DNA of 41,789 nucleotides from Spongospora subterranea. Lineage: Eukaryota > Endomyxa > Phytomyxea > Plasmodiophorida > Plasmodiophoridae. Location: assembly GCA_900404475.1 (NCBI GenBank), contig OUQQ01000110.1, positions 3,929 through 45,717 on the forward strand. Direction: 5' to 3'. A program made the position numbers and the translations under genes. The notes beneath the pieces are model-generated. The model did no database searches, was not told the origin of the DNA, and saw only the letters and a program-made list of their open reading frames with translations. Shown here one piece after another: positions 21,501 through 30,917 of this stretch (its first letter is position 1; each line of letters starts with the position of its first letter).

Positions 21501-21866
21501 AGCGAACGGGAAAAGAACTCGACGTCCTTTTAAACGATGATAACCGGCGGCAAACTCGCCCTTTGATAGTGTGAACGCATGCCCGAGATGGAGAACACCA
21601 TTCATATCTATATTGTCACCGTTACAATAGATTAATTGTAAACCATGTGGGAAAACTTACATGGGAAAGGGAAGGTGACCATATACTTCTCCTTGCCATC
21701 GTCTGATGCGTCTACTTCGAAGGCACGTGCTGCGTCCCATTTAGCTTGGGCGGCCGCCTCGATCTCGATAAGATGGTCACGACGACCAAAACTCTGCAGG
21801 GAAACGGCGCTGAGATATTGAGAAAATCGTCATGGGGACACATGAACATACCTGTGGTTCGCTCAT
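18594..21866 (-). CDS. LARS1: Leucyl-tRNA synthetase, cytosolic (eukaryal/archaeal type)
   Basis: Class I synthetase charging tRNA-Leu in the cytosol. Exons 21852-21866, 21661-21793 and 18594-21607 (introns 58 and 53 nt) give 1053 residues. The first exon encodes only MSEPQ. Then [17 protein letters not shown] and [20 protein letters not shown] carry the HIGH-type motif (about residue 54, with the Tyr codon split by intron 2). The CP1 editing domain includes [16 protein letters not shown] and the CEGMRV region. [13 protein letters not shown] is typical of the eukaryal form, and [11 protein letters not shown] is the KMSKS loop (about 712-722). Anticodon-binding and C-terminal regions follow. 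It is somewhat shorter than the roughly 1176-residue human enzyme. Both introns fall in the first 50 codons and a 3-kb exon follows. Confidence 0.95.
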
Positions 21867-23154
21867 GGACGACAATAGTGAAAACGGCGTCCGTGTCTGC
21901 AGTAACCAGGATTGGGCCAATAGTCGGAGAGATCCGCCACGGTCCCCGGACTGACCAGTTTTGACATGGGAACGTCACCTTCGGTTACAGTTACCACAGT
22001 GGAGGCCGTTTCCCTACCAGTCCCACCCATTCACTCACACTCATGGGGGGACCAGTGACGGTACCAGAGGTACCAGTAGGGACCATAGGGATCGAAGGCC
22101 GTGACCCAGTCATCGCTGCTCTCTGGTCCTTATCCGCAACCGGCTCTACCTGAATTCAGATCTGCGAAGCACATACGATCTATCTTTAGGGGAAGTCCAA
22201 CCCATTTCAAATGGCGAAATTCTTTGGGTTTATGAAGTCATGGGCTCTAAAGTGTTTCATGAGAATAGGAAATAGTGTCATATTGTATTCAAGTTTACTC
22301 ACGAAACATGTGTAAACGGTGCTGGAACTGCAAAACCAGCGTTGTGTCATGAAGGAATAAAGGCCGCAAGCTCTACCAACGTCCGACAAGTAGCGTGCTT
22401 TTAATTTTTTTGTTCTTCCAACCTCCAAAACAATTGACAACCGCTAGACACGACGATGGACCACTCATCAATTTTTGATATAAATCGCGATAGGACGACC
22501 GTTTCGAAGACTTTCCTTCTCCGTGATTCCCTAATTTCGACAATTGGCTTTGAAATGAATCAAAACCATTAACAACAAATCCATAGTCGACTTCTTTTTG
22601 AAAAAACTGGACTAGTAAATATTGTTCATTTTTTTTTTTCATTTGCTGGAATATTGTGTGAACGACGTAAAGGCTCAAGATGGTTAACCGTTTCTTGCCT
22701 CGTACTGCGTCCAAATGGCCAAAACAAGGCCGTATTTTTGTCCTCTTCGAAATCATGTGAATAAACAATAAGAAGCCCAACCAAAACTGCCAGTATGTAT
22801 TATAATCAATTGTCGAAAACATCAACGCGACACAGTGAGGATATTTTTGGAAGAGGACGGCAGTCGACATATATATCTCCAACAAGTGGTATTCTGACTG
22901 CCATGTTGCGTTTCTGACCAAAACACTTGGGAACAATCAAGTCACGAGGCCTACAGTAGATACTATTTCAGACCAACTGAGCTGTAAACCTATCTGATTT
23001 GTTACTATAGTGGGCGAACCACTGACCACAGTCAGTATTGCAACTGTATTGACAGACATTGTATCGTACCACCGTTTTTCGTCTGTATTGGATCGGACCG
23101 CTGTTATACTCAGATTGATCAACGTTTTAGTGGTCCGATTTTCACTTTTGTTTA
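21867..23154. other. Intergenic between divergent LeuRS and isocitrate lyase
   Basis: About 1.3 kb. The first 150 bp hold the LeuRS promoter side, with several tandem ACCAGT/GGACCAGT-like words around 22010-22080. An AT-rich minus-strand frame inside is listed separately. Nothing else is recognised. Confidence 0.4.
22373..22870 (-). CDS. Unrecognised ORF, 165 codons (doubtful)
   Basis: An uninterrupted minus-strand frame from an ATG at 22870 (MSTAVLFQKYPHCVALM...). It has one hydrophobic segment (YWQFWLGFLLFIHMI), a Lys-rich middle and a Ser/Gly-rich C-terminal third. No domain recognised. A frame of this length in AT-rich intergenic DNA may be chance. It could alternatively belong to a decayed gene, since another minus frame continues at 22207-22440. 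There is no supporting splice structure. Confidence 0.22.
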   Translation of the reverse strand: MSTAVLFQKYPHCVALMFSTIDYNTYWQFWLGFLLFIHMISKRTKIRPCFGHLDAVRGKKRLTILSLYVVHTIFQQMKKKNEQYLLVQFFQKEVDYGFVVNGFDSFQSQLSKLGNHGEGKSSKRSSYRDLYQKLMSGPSSCLAVVNCFGGWKNKKIKSTLLVGRW

Positions 23155-25559
23155 ATGGAGCGTGCGGCTCGAATTCTGAACACCAGCGGCGCCGCCGCAA
23201 ATGCATCAGGTCCCCTTTAGGAAGTTAGAATCAAAGAGTAGTGCGCTGACAGCATGAGCAGGACCAAGAGGAGACATTGCAGCGGTCAAGCTATCAGATG
23301 AAGAATACAACTTTCAAAAGCTGGTAATCCACGTGCTTTTTTGTATGTGAGCGCATCTGATTTGTCGGTGTGACAGGTGAGCAAAGTCAAGAAGGCTTGG
23401 GAATCTCCACGTTGGATCCATCAAAAACGCCCTTATACTGCTGAAGATGTAGCACGCTTACGCTCCCCCTTAACTCCGACATATGCAGCCGACATTCAAG
23501 CGAAAAAGGCGTGGGCATTGTTTCAGGTCTTCAAAGATATATTTTGTCTGACATTGCCCATTGCTTATTGAGGAATCAGTCATTGGCTAAGAAGAATGGG
23601 TATTCCCACACGTTTGGGGCGTTGGATCCCGTCCAAGTTGTGCAAATGGTAAACTTTACGTAGCAAAATGCCGGGTTTGGTCATATTTTTTGCAGGCCAA
23701 ATATTTAACGACTATCTATGTTTCGGGATGGCAATGTTCTTCTACAGCTTCCACAACTAATGAACCCGGCCCGGACATTGCAGACTATCCATACACAACG
23801 GTTGCGAACAAGGTGTAAAATGATGAACTCTGCATGTTACTCCTTGTATCTAACCTATATGAAGGTTGATCAACTTTACCGCGCTCAAGATTTTCATTCA
23901 CGACGCCAGCAAGAAGAACGATCTTGGATGACTAGAGAAGAGCGTTTAAAGACAAAGCCTGTTGACTACTTCCGTCCAATTATTGCTGATGGGGATACAG
24001 GTCACGGTGGTTTAACCGCTGTCATGAAACTTACGAAACTGTTTATTGAGGTAAACTATCCATCTTTCAAGTTGAACATAAATCGCCGTAATTCGGAATT
24101 TAGGCTGGAGCTGCTGGAATTCATCTCGAAGATCAGAAACCTGGGTAAGAATCTAACTTGGCAAAATCATAAAATTCTAAAGCAAGTTACAGGACCAAAA
24201 AGTGTGGTCATATGGTATTGAATTCTGGCGTTGACTTCGATTCAACTTTTTTAACTGGGAGGTACAGGCAGGGAAAGTTCTAGTTCAAGTCCAAGAGCAT
24301 ATTGATCGCTTGGTTGCCGCTCGGCTGCAGGCAGATATATTGGTGATTTTCGTCGTTCACACAAAGTAAACAAATAGTTAAACACCTCTATAGGGAACCG
24401 AGACGTTGATTGTAGCCCGAACTGACGCTGAGGCAGCCACATTGCTTGATAACAACATTGATCCTCGAGACCACCCCTTTATTTTAGGTTCGACGAATGA
24501 AAAGCTTCAGGGTCTTAACCAATTATTAAGCGAGGCGGCTGCCAAGAATGCTAACAACCAACAGCTCGTAGAAATCATGATGGTGAAAATGTTTTTTCAA
24601 TCCAACAAGTAACATCTGATATTTTGGTTGTAGAGCTGGGACAAAAAGGCAAACCTCAAAACTTTCGGTGAAGTCGTTGAAGAAGCGCTCTTGAAAAACA
24701 ACAAATCGCAAGAAATTGCCACTTGGAAAGCTAAATATCCAAACCTATCTTATGATCAATCTCGTGCGCTTGCGTGCCAACTAGGCGTATCTCCATATTG
24801 GTGTATGGAAAGCCCAAGGACTCGCGAAGGATATTATCGGGTTCGAGGAGGGCTAGAGTATTGCGTCGCTCGAGGACGTGCTTTTGCGCCTTACGCGGAT
24901 TTAATTTGGATGGAAACGGGTAATACCGACACAATAATGTCGGTTTTTCGCAAATTGATTTTGTTGCGTTGTCGCAGCCAAGCCAGGAATCCAGTTAGCA
25001 AAGGATTTCGCCCATGGAGTTCGTGCTGTGTACCCTCATCAGCTTTTCGCATACAACTTGTCTCCCTCTTTTAATTGGGATGCAGCTGGATTGGACGAAA
25101 ACCAAATCGCCTCGTTTCAGGTAATCATAGAGTAAAGGATTATTATCAGCTTCTGAAATAGCTGTACAGGACGAGCTTGGACGGGAGGGATATGTCTGGC
25201 ACTTCATCACATTGGCTGGATTCCATTGTGACGCTTTATCCATCGACTTATTTGCAAAAGATTACGCCAAGAGGAAAATGCTAGCCTATGTTCAAGGTGT
25301 TCAACGCAAAGAACGTGACGCCCATGTGGAAACCTTAACCCATCAAAAGGTGGGGACAACCATAATCTCGTGCTCTTCTGAGAACTGAACAAATGCTTAG
25401 TGGTCTGGAGCCGAATATGTTGATACGATATCTAAGACTATAACTGGAGGCCTTTCGTCCACTACCTCCCTTCAGGCAGGAAACACTGAATCGCAGTTCG
25501 CAAAAGCCATAAAAGTATCGAAGCCGACCGAAGAAGAATTTGAAGAAGTACTAAGCTAA
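23155..25559 (+). CDS. ICL1: Isocitrate lyase (14 exons)
   Basis: Cleaves isocitrate to glyoxylate and succinate, the first step of the glyoxylate bypass, typically in peroxisomes or cytosol. Fourteen exons can be placed: 23155-23209, 23262-23323, 23377-23526, 23580-23648, 23696-23812, 23865-24050, 24104-24144, 24193-24214, 24268-24342, 24394-24582, 24634-24919, 24978-25120, 25170-25349 and 25401-25559. Introns are 47-58 nt and the frame closes to 577 residues. Motifs in order are [50 protein letters not shown], the catalytic KKCGHM (about 229-234, in the 22-nt exon 8), [31 protein letters not shown] and [12 protein letters not shown]. The C-terminus shows no clear PTS1. This gene is far more intron-rich than its neighbours. 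Its stop is 42 bp from a convergent gene. Confidence 0.95.
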
Positions 25560-25601
25560 AACGACATTCAAATCGATACTGATGTTATAATACAAATGAT
25601 T

Positions 25602-26834
25602 TTAAGACCAATCATCATCAGCGTCTGTATCGGATTCATTAACAATGCTGTATCGGAATACTTGCCTTCTTTCGCTGATCTGCTGGCGAAACATCATTTC
25701 CTGAATGGCGTTCTTATCTACGAGCAGTTCGGTATCGCTGTCGTACATGACGCCAACTGCCTCTGCAATATGCTCTGCAGAGTAACCTCTGTGACGCAAT
25801 AAGGTTTCGTATGCTTTGACCTACAAATTAACAAATAAATAATGAATCTCACGAATGTCGAATACGTGAAACTGCTGACCTCTGCAGTAACATGCCTCTC
25901 TAGATTTTGGACTTCGAGATGCGAATCAACTGGAGCAACAATGGCCCGGCCCCTGCTAAAAAACAGGGTCAGCATCGGGAGAACGAGCAATCAAAATAGC
26001 TACAAACCGGATGCATAAGCTGCTGCGGGAGGAGGCTTGGCTTACGGGATTTGGACATTGTCGGCTGACCACCAGATGAGAAGGACCCTCAGGACGCCTG
26101 TGATCAGCCTGCTTTGCAGACGCAGAGGCGACATGGTTTTGGCCAGGTTCGACAGCCATGAGCAGTTGCCGTCCTCGTTGCTCTTCCAAGACGAGCCGGA
26201 TTTTGGCAACGTCATCGATTCCAAATGTAAGTTTCAGTAACGCATCTTCATTCAGGCGTTGACGATCTGTTGATTCGTCCTTTTTTGATAAGCTTCTAAT
26301 TGACGCCTTGCGCACGGCTTCAGTGGCTTTGGACAGACGAAATTTGCGAGTTTCTCTTAACCTTTCCTTGACGAGATTATTCCTCAATTCTGGGCAATGT
26401 CGCGATAGAAGAACTGCCTTAGACGCTGCTCGCTGCCACGCTTCCCGCCTTCGTTCCCAAAAAGGTTGGTTTTGAACGTAAGAAAGCCGCTCTTCAAACC
26501 TGCATTGCATCTGATCAAGTGATGGCGCAGAATAGTCCCGTACTGGTTCATCATTCAAGTTTGCGACAAAGGATGATGTAAGACGATTTTTAGTCTCAGA
26601 TCTTCCTTGATAGTAGATCGGTGTTTGTAATCTAGGTTTTAGACGTCTTTCATGGCCCGAACATATGTTTTGTAGCGATCCACCATTAAATGGTTGGATC
26701 GCGAAGTCCCACCTTTCATCAATTTCACCTTCGCGATTGGGGTTTGAGTAAACTCGATTCGACCTTGGCCTAGTTCCATTGCCTAGTCCAAATTCCTCCG
26801 GGTCAAACACACTGGAGAATGGCTCCCATTCCAT
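25602..26834 (-). CDS. Unrecognised basic/helical protein, multi-exon
   Basis: The ATG at 26834 (MEWEPFSSVFDPEEFGLG) opens a frame of about 260 codons, rich in Arg, Glu and Gln, with predicted helices such as QMQCRFEERLSYVQNQPFW, RRREAWQRAASKA and KATEAVRKASIRSLSKKD. The C-terminal exons can be read as a frame with SHLEVQNLERHVTAE joined through a GTCAGC...TAG intron to VKAYETLLRHRGYSAEHIAEAV and an acidic tail ending DADDDWS. The RGYSAEHIAEAV stretch resembles a UBA-like helix, but that is a guess. The junction between 26160 and 25950 is unresolved because more than one splice choice keeps frame. No signal or membrane segment. Function unknown. Confidence 0.5.
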
Positions 26835-26998
26835 GATGAAACAGCTCGTGGGACGCTGAGATATACACACGTAGGTACCGCGATCAGGGCTACGCCAATG
26901 TCATCCTGCCAAAGTGGCGCGATGTGACTGTGTACACACTGCGTACTGCGTAGCGCCATCTCTTGGACGGTAGGCTTGTGCCTTGTAGTGCTGCAAAG

Positions 26999-27540
26999 CA
27001 GCGTCTGCAGCACAGCCGAGTGTGAATCATTCCACTTCGGCACCGACCTCAAAACTCGCCAAACATGCTCGAAGGAGAACGATGTTTTTTGGGGGGCGAT
27101 TCCTTATACAGCAGGAGCGCCTTGGACATCATGTCGTCGTCGTTGGTGCCGCTTTTATTCAGGTCTTTGACTGCGCCGTAAGCTCCAACAAACTTCGACA
27201 CATCGTGCTGGATAGTGTTCCTTTTCGATTGCAGCGGCCGGGTCAACCGGCGAGCATTTTTCGTCCACTCCGCTGTGCTCATTGAAGTGTTCCTCCACGC
27301 GGTCCCAGAACGTGTCCGATTTGTGTCCCGTGACTCCCGTCCCCTTGGCTGGATCCTGAGAAATGTTCAGCCACGACGTAGCCAACTGCGTTTCCTCTTT
27401 GAGCGAAAAAAATTCACTCCACGTTGACGCTTAACCGATCCCATTGGGCGATTTACAGTTGCTGTTTGACGACGGAAAACTGACGCAGTTTACAGTTCCT
27501 TGGGACGGATTTTCGTCAACTGTAATATATTTTCCGTTTT
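26999..27540 (-). mobile_element. PIF/Harbinger-type relic, copy B (inverted)
   Basis: This minus-strand segment is the inverted partner of copy A to its right. Homology starts near ACAGTTGACGAAAATCCGTC (just left of 27540) and runs through a degenerate Myb-like coding region. Copy B lacks the terminal repeat that copy A retains, so its outer end was lost or interrupted by copy A. No target duplication seen. Confidence 0.6.
27049..27385 (-). pseudogene. Broken Myb/SANT-like accessory protein of Harbinger type, copy B
   Basis: The reading begins SWLNISQDPAKGTG and continues KSDTFWDRVEEHFNEHSG, then shifts frame to RNTIQHDVSKFVGAYGAVKDL and MMSKALLLYKES. This order (W-L-N-I-S-Q-D-P, FWxRVxEHFN, W/R-NTIQHDVSKFVG, a later KFxFEHxW block) is the trihelix/Myb-like protein that accompanies PIF/Harbinger transposases and appears in plant 'NAM-associated C-terminal' proteins. 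At least one frameshift lies around 27260, so it is inactive. Compared with copy A it retains 12 extra codons after KFVG. Confidence 0.7.
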
Positions 27541-27545
27541 CAGGT

Positions 27546-28728
27546 CATCTCCACCGCAGAACTGTAAACTCCGCAATCGGACCCCACCGCCCGACTAAAA
27601 ATGAAAAAAAAACATTTTACAGTTGACGGAAAATCCGTCCCACGGAACTGTAAACTGCGTCAGTTTTCGGTCGTGAAACAACAACTGTAAAAATCGCCCA
27701 ATGGGATCAGTCAAGTGTCAACGTGGAGTGAATTTTTCTCTTGTGGCTGAACATTTCCCAGGATCCCGCCAAGGGGACAGGACAGAAATCTGACACGTTA
27801 TGGGACCGCGTGGATGAACACTTCAATGAGCACAGCGGGGAAGACGAAAATAATCGCCGGTCGTCCCGGTCGCTGCAATCGAAATGGAACACTATCCAGC
27901 ACGATGTGTCGAAGTTTGTTGGCATCAACGACAGACGACATGATGTCCAAGGCGCTCCTTCTGTATAAGGAATCGCACCCCAAAAAGGCATCGTTCTCCT
28001 TCGAGCATGTTTGGCGAGTTTTGAAGTCGGTTCCGTAGTGGAATGATTTACGATCTAAACCAGACACGCCGTCCAGACCCCCGAAGTTAAAACTCAACCT
28101 AAACGACGACGTCGTGGAAGTTGAAGCATCCGAGGCCTCCAGCTCTTGCCGACCAATTGGAGCAAAGGCGGCACAAATGCAGAAGAATGTAGCCGTCGCA
28201 AAACACACAGTCAGCGGCATCTTTGGCGCTGGCTCAGGTAAAGAAGGCCGATGCATTTGAGCTGCCAGCTCAAATTGCTCTGTTCACAACGGAAATCGGG
28301 GAATGGACCAGCAGACCCAGCAAATTTTTTGATTAGCCCGCGCCAAGACGCTTACGAAGAGGCAAAAACAAGCAATTTACAAAACGTAATCAACAAATTG
28401 ACAAAGATGATGACGAAAACAACGTCTCTGGCTACAACGCTGACGGCGGCTGACATAATAAAGAACATTTTGATAATGTGTAGTGTTCTTCGTGAGGCGC
28501 GCCAGCACTGTCTTCACGAATCTACCAGATTATACAGTTGTGGTTTGCGTCATGCGCGCTGCGGTTTTTTCAAAGGGAACTTCAAAAGTTTTTTTTTCGA
28601 CGGACCTTTGGAACTTAATCTCCGATACAGTCGTATAGTCTTGCAGTGGAGACTCTCTTAGTCGTGCAGTGGGGTAAATTAATGTTATCAGAAACTGTTG
28701 CGGAGTTTACAGTTCTGCGGTGGAGATG
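27546..28728 (+). mobile_element. PIF/Harbinger-type non-autonomous relic, copy A, with 31-bp TIRs
   Basis: The 31-bp sequence at 27546-27576 (starting CATCTCCACCGCAGAACTG) occurs as an exact reverse complement at 28698-28728. The 1.18-kb interval carries a Myb-like coding relic on the plus strand but no transposase. A second internal ACAGTTGACGGAAAATCCGTC palindrome-rich zone lies next to the left terminus. I did not find a clean 3-bp target duplication: left flank GGT, right flank CTC. Confidence 0.72.
27741..28259 (+). pseudogene. Broken Myb/SANT-like accessory protein of Harbinger type, copy A
   Basis: WLNISQDPAKGTGQKSDTLW is followed by DRVDEHFNEHSGEDENN and LQSKWNTIQHDVSKFVG. The frame then shifts (12 codons present in copy B are missing). 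Homology resumes as MMSKALLLYKES, FSFEHVWRVLKS and a C-terminal RPIGAKAAQMQKNVAVAK, the conserved tail of this protein type. Deletion and frameshift make it non-functional. Together copies A and B are arranged head to head around 27541. Confidence 0.72.
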
Positions 28729-28798
28729 CTCCTCTCCTGTATAACAATACTCCAAGATAAATATACACTTGAGTGTATTTACAAGTGACTCCGCACAG

Positions 28799-28931
28799 TG
28801 TCGGATCAATTTGGATCATTGGATCAATTTATATCATTGGATCAATCTGGATCAATTTGGATCATTGGATCAATTTATATCATTGGATCAATTTGGATCA
28901 ATTTGGATCATTGGATCAATTTTGGATCAAA
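28799..28931 (+). repeat. Irregular tandem repeat of TTGGATCAAT words
   Basis: The words GGATCAATTT, GGATCATT and TATATCATT alternate about fourteen times with a period of roughly 9-10 bp and a higher-order period near 51 bp. The array lies between the Harbinger relic and the hAT remnant. No coding sense; a simple expanded microsatellite is the likely explanation. Confidence 0.8.
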
Positions 28932-29097
28932 TTTGAATCCCCCCGGTTAACTATGTAGGTAAATACTGTAAATTAGGTACTGTACACGAGAGGTCTTTCT
29001 ATCAGTCGACTACCTGCGTGGCTTTAGGGGTGTCCACGGCTACGGCTAGCTACCAGTTAGCCGGCTGGCCGTCAGCTAGCCGGCTAGTTTCACGGAC

Positions 29098-29505
29098 TTG
29101 CGTTTTACCGTGAGACAGTGCGGCTTGGCCGCCTTCCTTGACGCCTCTCGCGCATCGTCCGGCGGGCCAACCCATGCTGATGAGGTTGATGAATTTTTTA
29201 ACTTCAGAAAAGGGCCAGGCGATACCTGTGACGACGTATTGCAGTGGTGGGCTTCTATTGGCCAAAAGCGATTTCCAACAATTGCACTTCTGGCGCGTGA
29301 CACTTTAATGTGCATTGGATCTTCTGTACCCTCAAAGAGCGCTTTTTCGGATAGCGGTCAGTTTGTAGTTCCCGACAGGTCACGCTTGAAGGATGACAAT
29401 ACGTCAATGATGATGAAGCTTCGGTCGTGGAACCGCTTGATGAATAATCAAAAACCCAGTATTGTACTTTTAAAAAAACAAGATTGTTCAACATTGCCTG
29501 AATAG
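29098..29505 (+). pseudogene. hAT transposase C-terminal dimerisation domain fragment
   Basis: About 135 codons open without a clear ATG, showing the hAT C-terminal domain: EVDEFFNFRKGPG, VLQWWASIGQKRFPTIALLA and SVPSKSAFSDSGQFV, then RSRLKDDN and MKLRSWNRLM. The order and spacing (WW near RFP, S-x-P-S-x-x-x-F-S, R-x-R-L) are diagnostic. The catalytic RNase H-like core and BED zinc finger are absent, so this is a 5'-truncated fragment. The stop codon lies inside the first unit of the tandem repeat that follows. Confidence 0.85.
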
Positions 29506-29667
29506 CCGGCTAAGGCGAAATCTCTAGCCGGCTAAGGCGAAATCTCTAGCCGGCTAAGGCGAAATCTCTAGCCGGCTAAGGCGAAATCTCTAGCCGGCTA
29601 AGGCGAAATCTCTAGCCGGCTAAGGCGAAATCTCTAGCCGGCTAAGGCGAAATCTCTAGCCGGCTAG
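29504..29667 (+). repeat. 22-bp tandem repeat (7 units plus partial) with AGCCGGCT palindrome
   Basis: Seven consecutive identical 22-bp units starting AGCCGGCTAAGGCGAAAT run from 29504 to 29657, followed by a partial unit. Each contains the palindrome AGCCGGCT. Two more copies of that octamer lie just inside the left terminus of the same element, at 29059-29066 and 29078-29085. Subterminal repeats at both ends are the known binding sites for hAT transposases, so a similar role is plausible here. Confidence 0.9.
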
Positions 29668-29876
29668 CCGTAACCGTAGCCGTGGACGGCTTGCTACCAG
29701 TCAACGGAGAGAAAGACCTCCCGTACTGTATACACGCTGACACGCATCAGTCTGGTTCATATCAGTTGAGCCCTAGACTTTCCCATATCAACCCTTGACC
29801 GCCAGGATGAATTATTTATACGCTTTTCAACTGCGTTTGCCACCATAGCAAGCGAACTGTGGAGCAGGTATCTTCC

Positions 29877-29979
29877 CGCCAGACGATGACGCTTTCGTGT
29901 CAGTCTTCGCAGCAGACGATGACGCTTTCGTGTTATCGTCGTTCTGCGAAGACTGACACGAAAGCGTCATCGTCTGGCG
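29877..29979. repeat. Perfect 36-bp inverted repeat (hairpin) with internal direct copy
   Basis: 29877-29912 is the exact reverse complement of 29944-29979, and pairing extends outward a few bases with one mismatch. The 31-base loop begins with another direct copy of the arm's first part (CAGACGATGACGCTTTCGTG). The sequence therefore contains two direct copies followed by an inverted copy. It could arise from template switching or be a foldback terminus. No ORF spans it. Confidence 0.92.
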
Positions 29980-30357
29980 CGAAGTTGATGAAGATAATTT
30001 CATTGATTTAGCAGGTGGGCCACGATATCAACATTATTTTTAGACTGTAGTAGAGCGAGTATCCCGCAATCTGTAGCCGGCCGACGCGTCGAGGCGTCTC
30101 GCGCCGAGATGGTTTTGATGTTAATCGAACCCGCGTTGCATAGGCTTGGTGTCATTTTGCAATTCGGGGATGCCGGATAATGTTCATCACACGAAGTAGG
30201 CAGAGTATATTCGTTTGATCGCAACCGCATCCTTGTCCTGTCAACCATTCAAGGGATCTTTTGAAGAGAAATATGATATAATGGATGGACTGACACTTTC
30301 AGTTCTGGATCTATGGCCGGATGAAGGAGTTGCTGACATAATTTTTTTGTCATCAAA
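29980..30357. other. Intergenic; weak ankyrin-like minus-strand frame
   Basis: A minus frame at 30000-30248 ends ILALLQSKNNVDIVAHLLNQ, which reads like the helical half of one ankyrin repeat (x-LLQ-x-N-NVDIVxxLL). The rest of the frame shows no second repeat and there is no partner exon, so I treat it as at most a gene fragment. A plus frame over 30215-30397 has no recognised motif. Confidence 0.35.
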
Positions 30358-30822
30358 ATGCAAACGCCATCTGCAAATCTTGTCGGTCAAGGAATGACGT
30401 TGGAGAGAAATCCCAGACTTGTCTGGAGAGTAAAGAAGAACCAGATTGCCATCAATGCACACTGTACAGCATGGTGGGCGGTTTATTTGTTTACTGACGC
30501 AAGTCATTTGTTCTGGTCGGTAATTATCACACAGGTGCCCAAAGAAGATTTAGTTTTGCCATTCAATGAACAAGCCCATGAGTCTCTTGCTTTTCCGAGT
30601 GGTGCCTTCGAAGGTTCGTCTTTGAAATGGTCTGTTCCTGAAAAGAAGCTTTTTTTGTTCAACAGACGGTTCAAGACTTCGATTATTTGCTGTGCGTTCT
30701 CGGCGATCCTTTTCATGCATTCATCAAGAATCGCAATCTGGTTTTTTTTTTACTCTCCCGACAAGTCTAGGATTTCTCTCCAGCGTCATTCCCTTGACAA
30801 GATTTGCAGATGGCGTTTGCGT
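30358..30822. repeat. Inverted-repeat element, ~90-bp arms
   Basis: The left arm at about 30358-30452 (CAAACGCCATCTGCAAATCT... to ...ACCAGATTGC) is repeated in reverse complement at about 30737-30822 with a few substitutions and a longer poly-T run. The arms enclose about 280 bp with an unremarkable minus-strand ORF (30504-30716). The shape fits a MITE or foldback element. No flanking duplication was identified. Confidence 0.75.
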
Positions 30823-30917
30823 GTACGCCCAGGCCTTGACCGATAGTGTGGACCCCGGCTCAAGGCCTGTCTCTCTTTTGATTGTCGTTATCATTATCAC
30901 CTTATCGAGGTTTCGTC

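Larger units (their letters stand above)
28985..29722 (+). mobile_element. hAT-family transposon remnant with 8-bp TSD
   Basis: The 8-bp direct repeat GTACTGTA flanks the element at 28977-28984 and 29723-29730, the expected hAT target-site duplication length. The termini are imperfect inverted repeats: GAGAGGTCTTTCT at left, and GGGAGGTCTTTCT when the right end is reverse-complemented. Similarity continues further in through GTCCACGGCTACGG-type sequence. The 738-bp interior retains only the transposase C-terminus, so it is non-autonomous. AGCCGGCT palindromes sit just inside both termini (see repeat entry). Confidence 0.82.

Noticed and set aside
22937..23228. Overlapping ORFs on both strands just before isocitrate lyase
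   Set aside because: The region is the promoter and first exon of isocitrate lyase; neither frame has motifs, and the true first exon begins at 23155.
29504..29667. CRISPR-like regular repeat array
   Set aside because: The 22-bp units are directly contiguous with no unique spacers, and they sit inside a eukaryotic hAT remnant.
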